The notes under the pieces were generated by a model. The model did no database searches. It was not told the DNA's origin and saw only the letters and a program-made list of their open reading frames with translations. Source: Bacteroidota bacterium (GTDB lineage: Bacteria > Spirochaetota > Spirochaetia > JABMQR01). Taken from it: DNA of 6,312 bases. The stretch spans positions 1 to 6,312 of the forward strand of contig JABMQR010000143.1 in assembly GCA_013202335.1 (NCBI GenBank), written 5' to 3'. Each line of letters starts with the position of its first letter. Positions within the stretch are counted from its first letter, which is position 1. Positions 5,105 through 6,312 of this stretch are shown here, one piece after another. The position numbers and the translations under genes are program-made.

Positions 5105-6312
5105 ATGAACTTTATCTCAAACAAACCCTGGCAGCAGCCGGAAATAACAGCGATTAATCGACTTCCCATACGGCCCAGACTCTTCAACTACAAAAATAGA
5201 GCACAAGCATTGCAGGAGTTGCATACAGAGAGTCCCTGGTTCAAATCATTAAATGGGTCCTGGGATTTCTCACTATTCGATGATCCCGAGTCCTGTCTGG
5301 AGTTTATTGGAGAGTATATCGATATTAAGCCGGATGATTCGGATGATTCATACCAAAATGCCTGGGATAAGATAACTGTTCCCGGTAATTGGACTATGCA
5401 GGGATACAATCATCCCCACTATACCAATGTTCAGATGCCGTTTCCCGATCTCCCTCCCCACACTCCCGATAAAAATCCCACCGGACTCTATCGAAAAGTT
5501 TTCTCTCTTCAAAAAAATTTGAAGGGTCGGAGGTTAGTCCTGCATATTGGCGGTGCTGAGAGCATGGTTCTCATCTGGCTTGATGGGAAATTTGTCGGTT
5601 TAGGGAAAGACAGCAGGCTGGAGAGCGAATTCGATCTTACCCCATATTTATTAGAGGACGGCAAGCATGAACTTCTTTTAATGGTTGTTCAATACTGTGA
5701 CGGAAGCTATCTGGAGGATCAGGATCATTGGTGGATGGCAGGACTGCATCGTGATGTCTATTTATATTCAACATCAGAAACCTTTATGCAGAACATAACT
5801 GCGAAGGCTGAACCTGCAGATAATAGTAATGGACCTGGAATATTGGCGGTAGATGTTGAGCTTGGAACCAGTGCGGTATTGGATTCGGAAACTGCTTTGG
5901 GATATCCATTTGGGTTGGAAGTGCGTGTTTATGATATGCAGCAGAATCTTCTTCTAAAGAAAAAGTCTCAAAGTGTTGATGGAATCTGCAACTCCCCAGG
6001 ACAACAGCACTCGTCACCACATGGCGGGCAGAGAATATCCCTTCAAATGAGCCTGGACCATATATTCTTATGGAGTCATGAGACACCGGTACTGTATACG
6101 GCTATTCTTGAGTTAAGGGACAGCAGTAACCAGCTAATAGAATGTACTGCATTAAAAATCGGATTTAGGAGACTGGAAATTCGAGATCGGCAGTTTTTTC
6201 TCAATGGAAAAGCTGTGCTGATTAAGGGTGTAAACAGGCATGAACATGATGACCAAACAGGGAAAACAGTCACATGGGAAAGTATGCTGCTGGATATAAA
6301 AATGTTGAAAAA
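5105..6312 (+). CDS. lacZ: Beta-galactosidase, GH2 LacZ type (3'-truncated by window edge)
   Basis: The first 402 residues of a GH2 enzyme that hydrolyses terminal beta-galactosides; LacZ proteins are usually about 1000-1050 residues, so roughly 40 percent is visible. There is no signal peptide, so it should act in the cytoplasm on sugar imported by the adjacent transporter. The galactose-binding jelly-roll domain spans about 45-222. It contains Val-Pro-Gly-Asn-Trp (92-96; Asn95 corresponds to E. coli Asn102), Tyr-Thr-Asn-Val (106-109), Asn-Pro-Thr-Gly-Leu-Tyr (124-129), Lys-Asp-Ser-Arg-Leu-Glu-Ser-Glu-Phe-Asp (168-177) and Asp-Gly-Ser-Tyr-Leu-Glu-Asp-Gln-Asp (199-207; Asp207 corresponds to Asp201). 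An immunoglobulin-like domain follows (about 225-355). The TIM barrel begins with Asn-Gly-Lys-Ala-Val-Leu-Ile-Lys-Gly-Val-Asn-Arg-His-Glu-His (367-381), where His379 corresponds to His357. Both catalytic glutamates lie beyond the window, so activity cannot be judged. The start follows a good AAGGAG. Confidence 0.95.
   Translation, partial: MNFISNKPWQQPEITAINRLPIRPRLFNYKNRAQALQELHTESPWFKSLNGSWDFSLFDDPESCLEFIGEYIDIKPDDSDDSYQNAWDKITVPGNWTMQGYNHPHYTNVQMPFPDLPPHTPDKNPTGLYRKVFSLQKNLKGRRLVLHIGGAESMVLIWLDGKFVGLGKDSRLESEFDLTPYLLEDGKHELLLMVVQYCDGSYLEDQDHWWMAGLHRDVYLYSTSETFMQNITAKAEPADNSNGPGILAVDVELGTSAVLDSETALGYPFGLEVRVYDMQQNLLLKKKSQSVDGICNSPGQQHSSPHGGQRISLQMSLDHIFLWSHETPVLYTAILELRDSSNQLIECTALKIGFRRLEIRDRQFFLNGKAVLIKGVNRHEHDDQTGKTVTWESMLLDIKMLK

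Noticed and set aside
5188..6273. Minus-strand open frames opposite lacZ (5188-5409, 5784-6086 and 6076-6273).
   Set aside because: The plus strand encodes a continuous, clearly conserved LacZ N-terminus across this whole stretch.
1..6312. CRISPR array, tRNA or rRNA gene, insertion sequence or phage genes.
   Set aside because: No regularly spaced repeat-spacer units, cloverleaf-like sequences or transposase/integrase motifs were seen on either strand.

Overview
The window looks like chromosomal DNA from an AT-rich, diderm bacterium, most plausibly a spirochaete. The evidence for this is a TolC-like outer-membrane channel fragment, which implies an outer membrane, and a solute-binding protein whose Sec signal ends in Phe-Ala-Ala-Gly-Glu-Ala-Glu with no lipobox cysteine. 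That style of signal is common in Spirochaeta/Sphaerochaeta-type binding proteins. The phylum is an inference, because no rRNA or other marker is present.

Layout. Positions 1-825 (+) hold the 3' part of a TolC-family gene that begins upstream of the window. Converging on it, 849-1703 (-) encodes an AraC-family regulator with an N-terminal cupin sensor and a C-terminal double helix-turn-helix. A 269-bp divergent intergenic region (1704-1972) carries the promoters for both directions. It holds a near-consensus sigma70 promoter (1917-1944) and, just upstream of its -35, a direct repeat with 20-bp periodicity that is a good candidate operator for the AraC protein. The rightward operon follows: an extracellular sugar-binding protein (1973-3211), a 141-bp gap with two strong consecutive hairpins (an intrinsic terminator at 3248-3283 and a perfect 22-bp stem at 3281-3328), two CUT1 ABC permeases (3353-4240 and 4243-5100), and a LacZ-type GH2 beta-galactosidase that starts at 5105 and runs off the right edge.

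How the genes work together. The binding protein should capture a beta-galactoside in the periplasm and the two permeases should carry it inward. The signal-less GH2 enzyme should then hydrolyse it in the cytoplasm. The AraC protein probably senses the sugar or a derivative and activates the operon. No ATP-binding subunit gene is present in the window; CUT1 systems commonly borrow a shared MsmK/UgpC-type ATPase encoded elsewhere. The terminator-like hairpin behind the binding-protein gene fits the usual need to make far more binding protein than permease.

I do not see a novel type of biological system here. This is a recognisable beta-galactoside uptake and hydrolysis operon. The parts most worth a second look are regulatory: the tandem operator-like repeats and the unusually perfect double-hairpin module between the binding-protein and permease genes.
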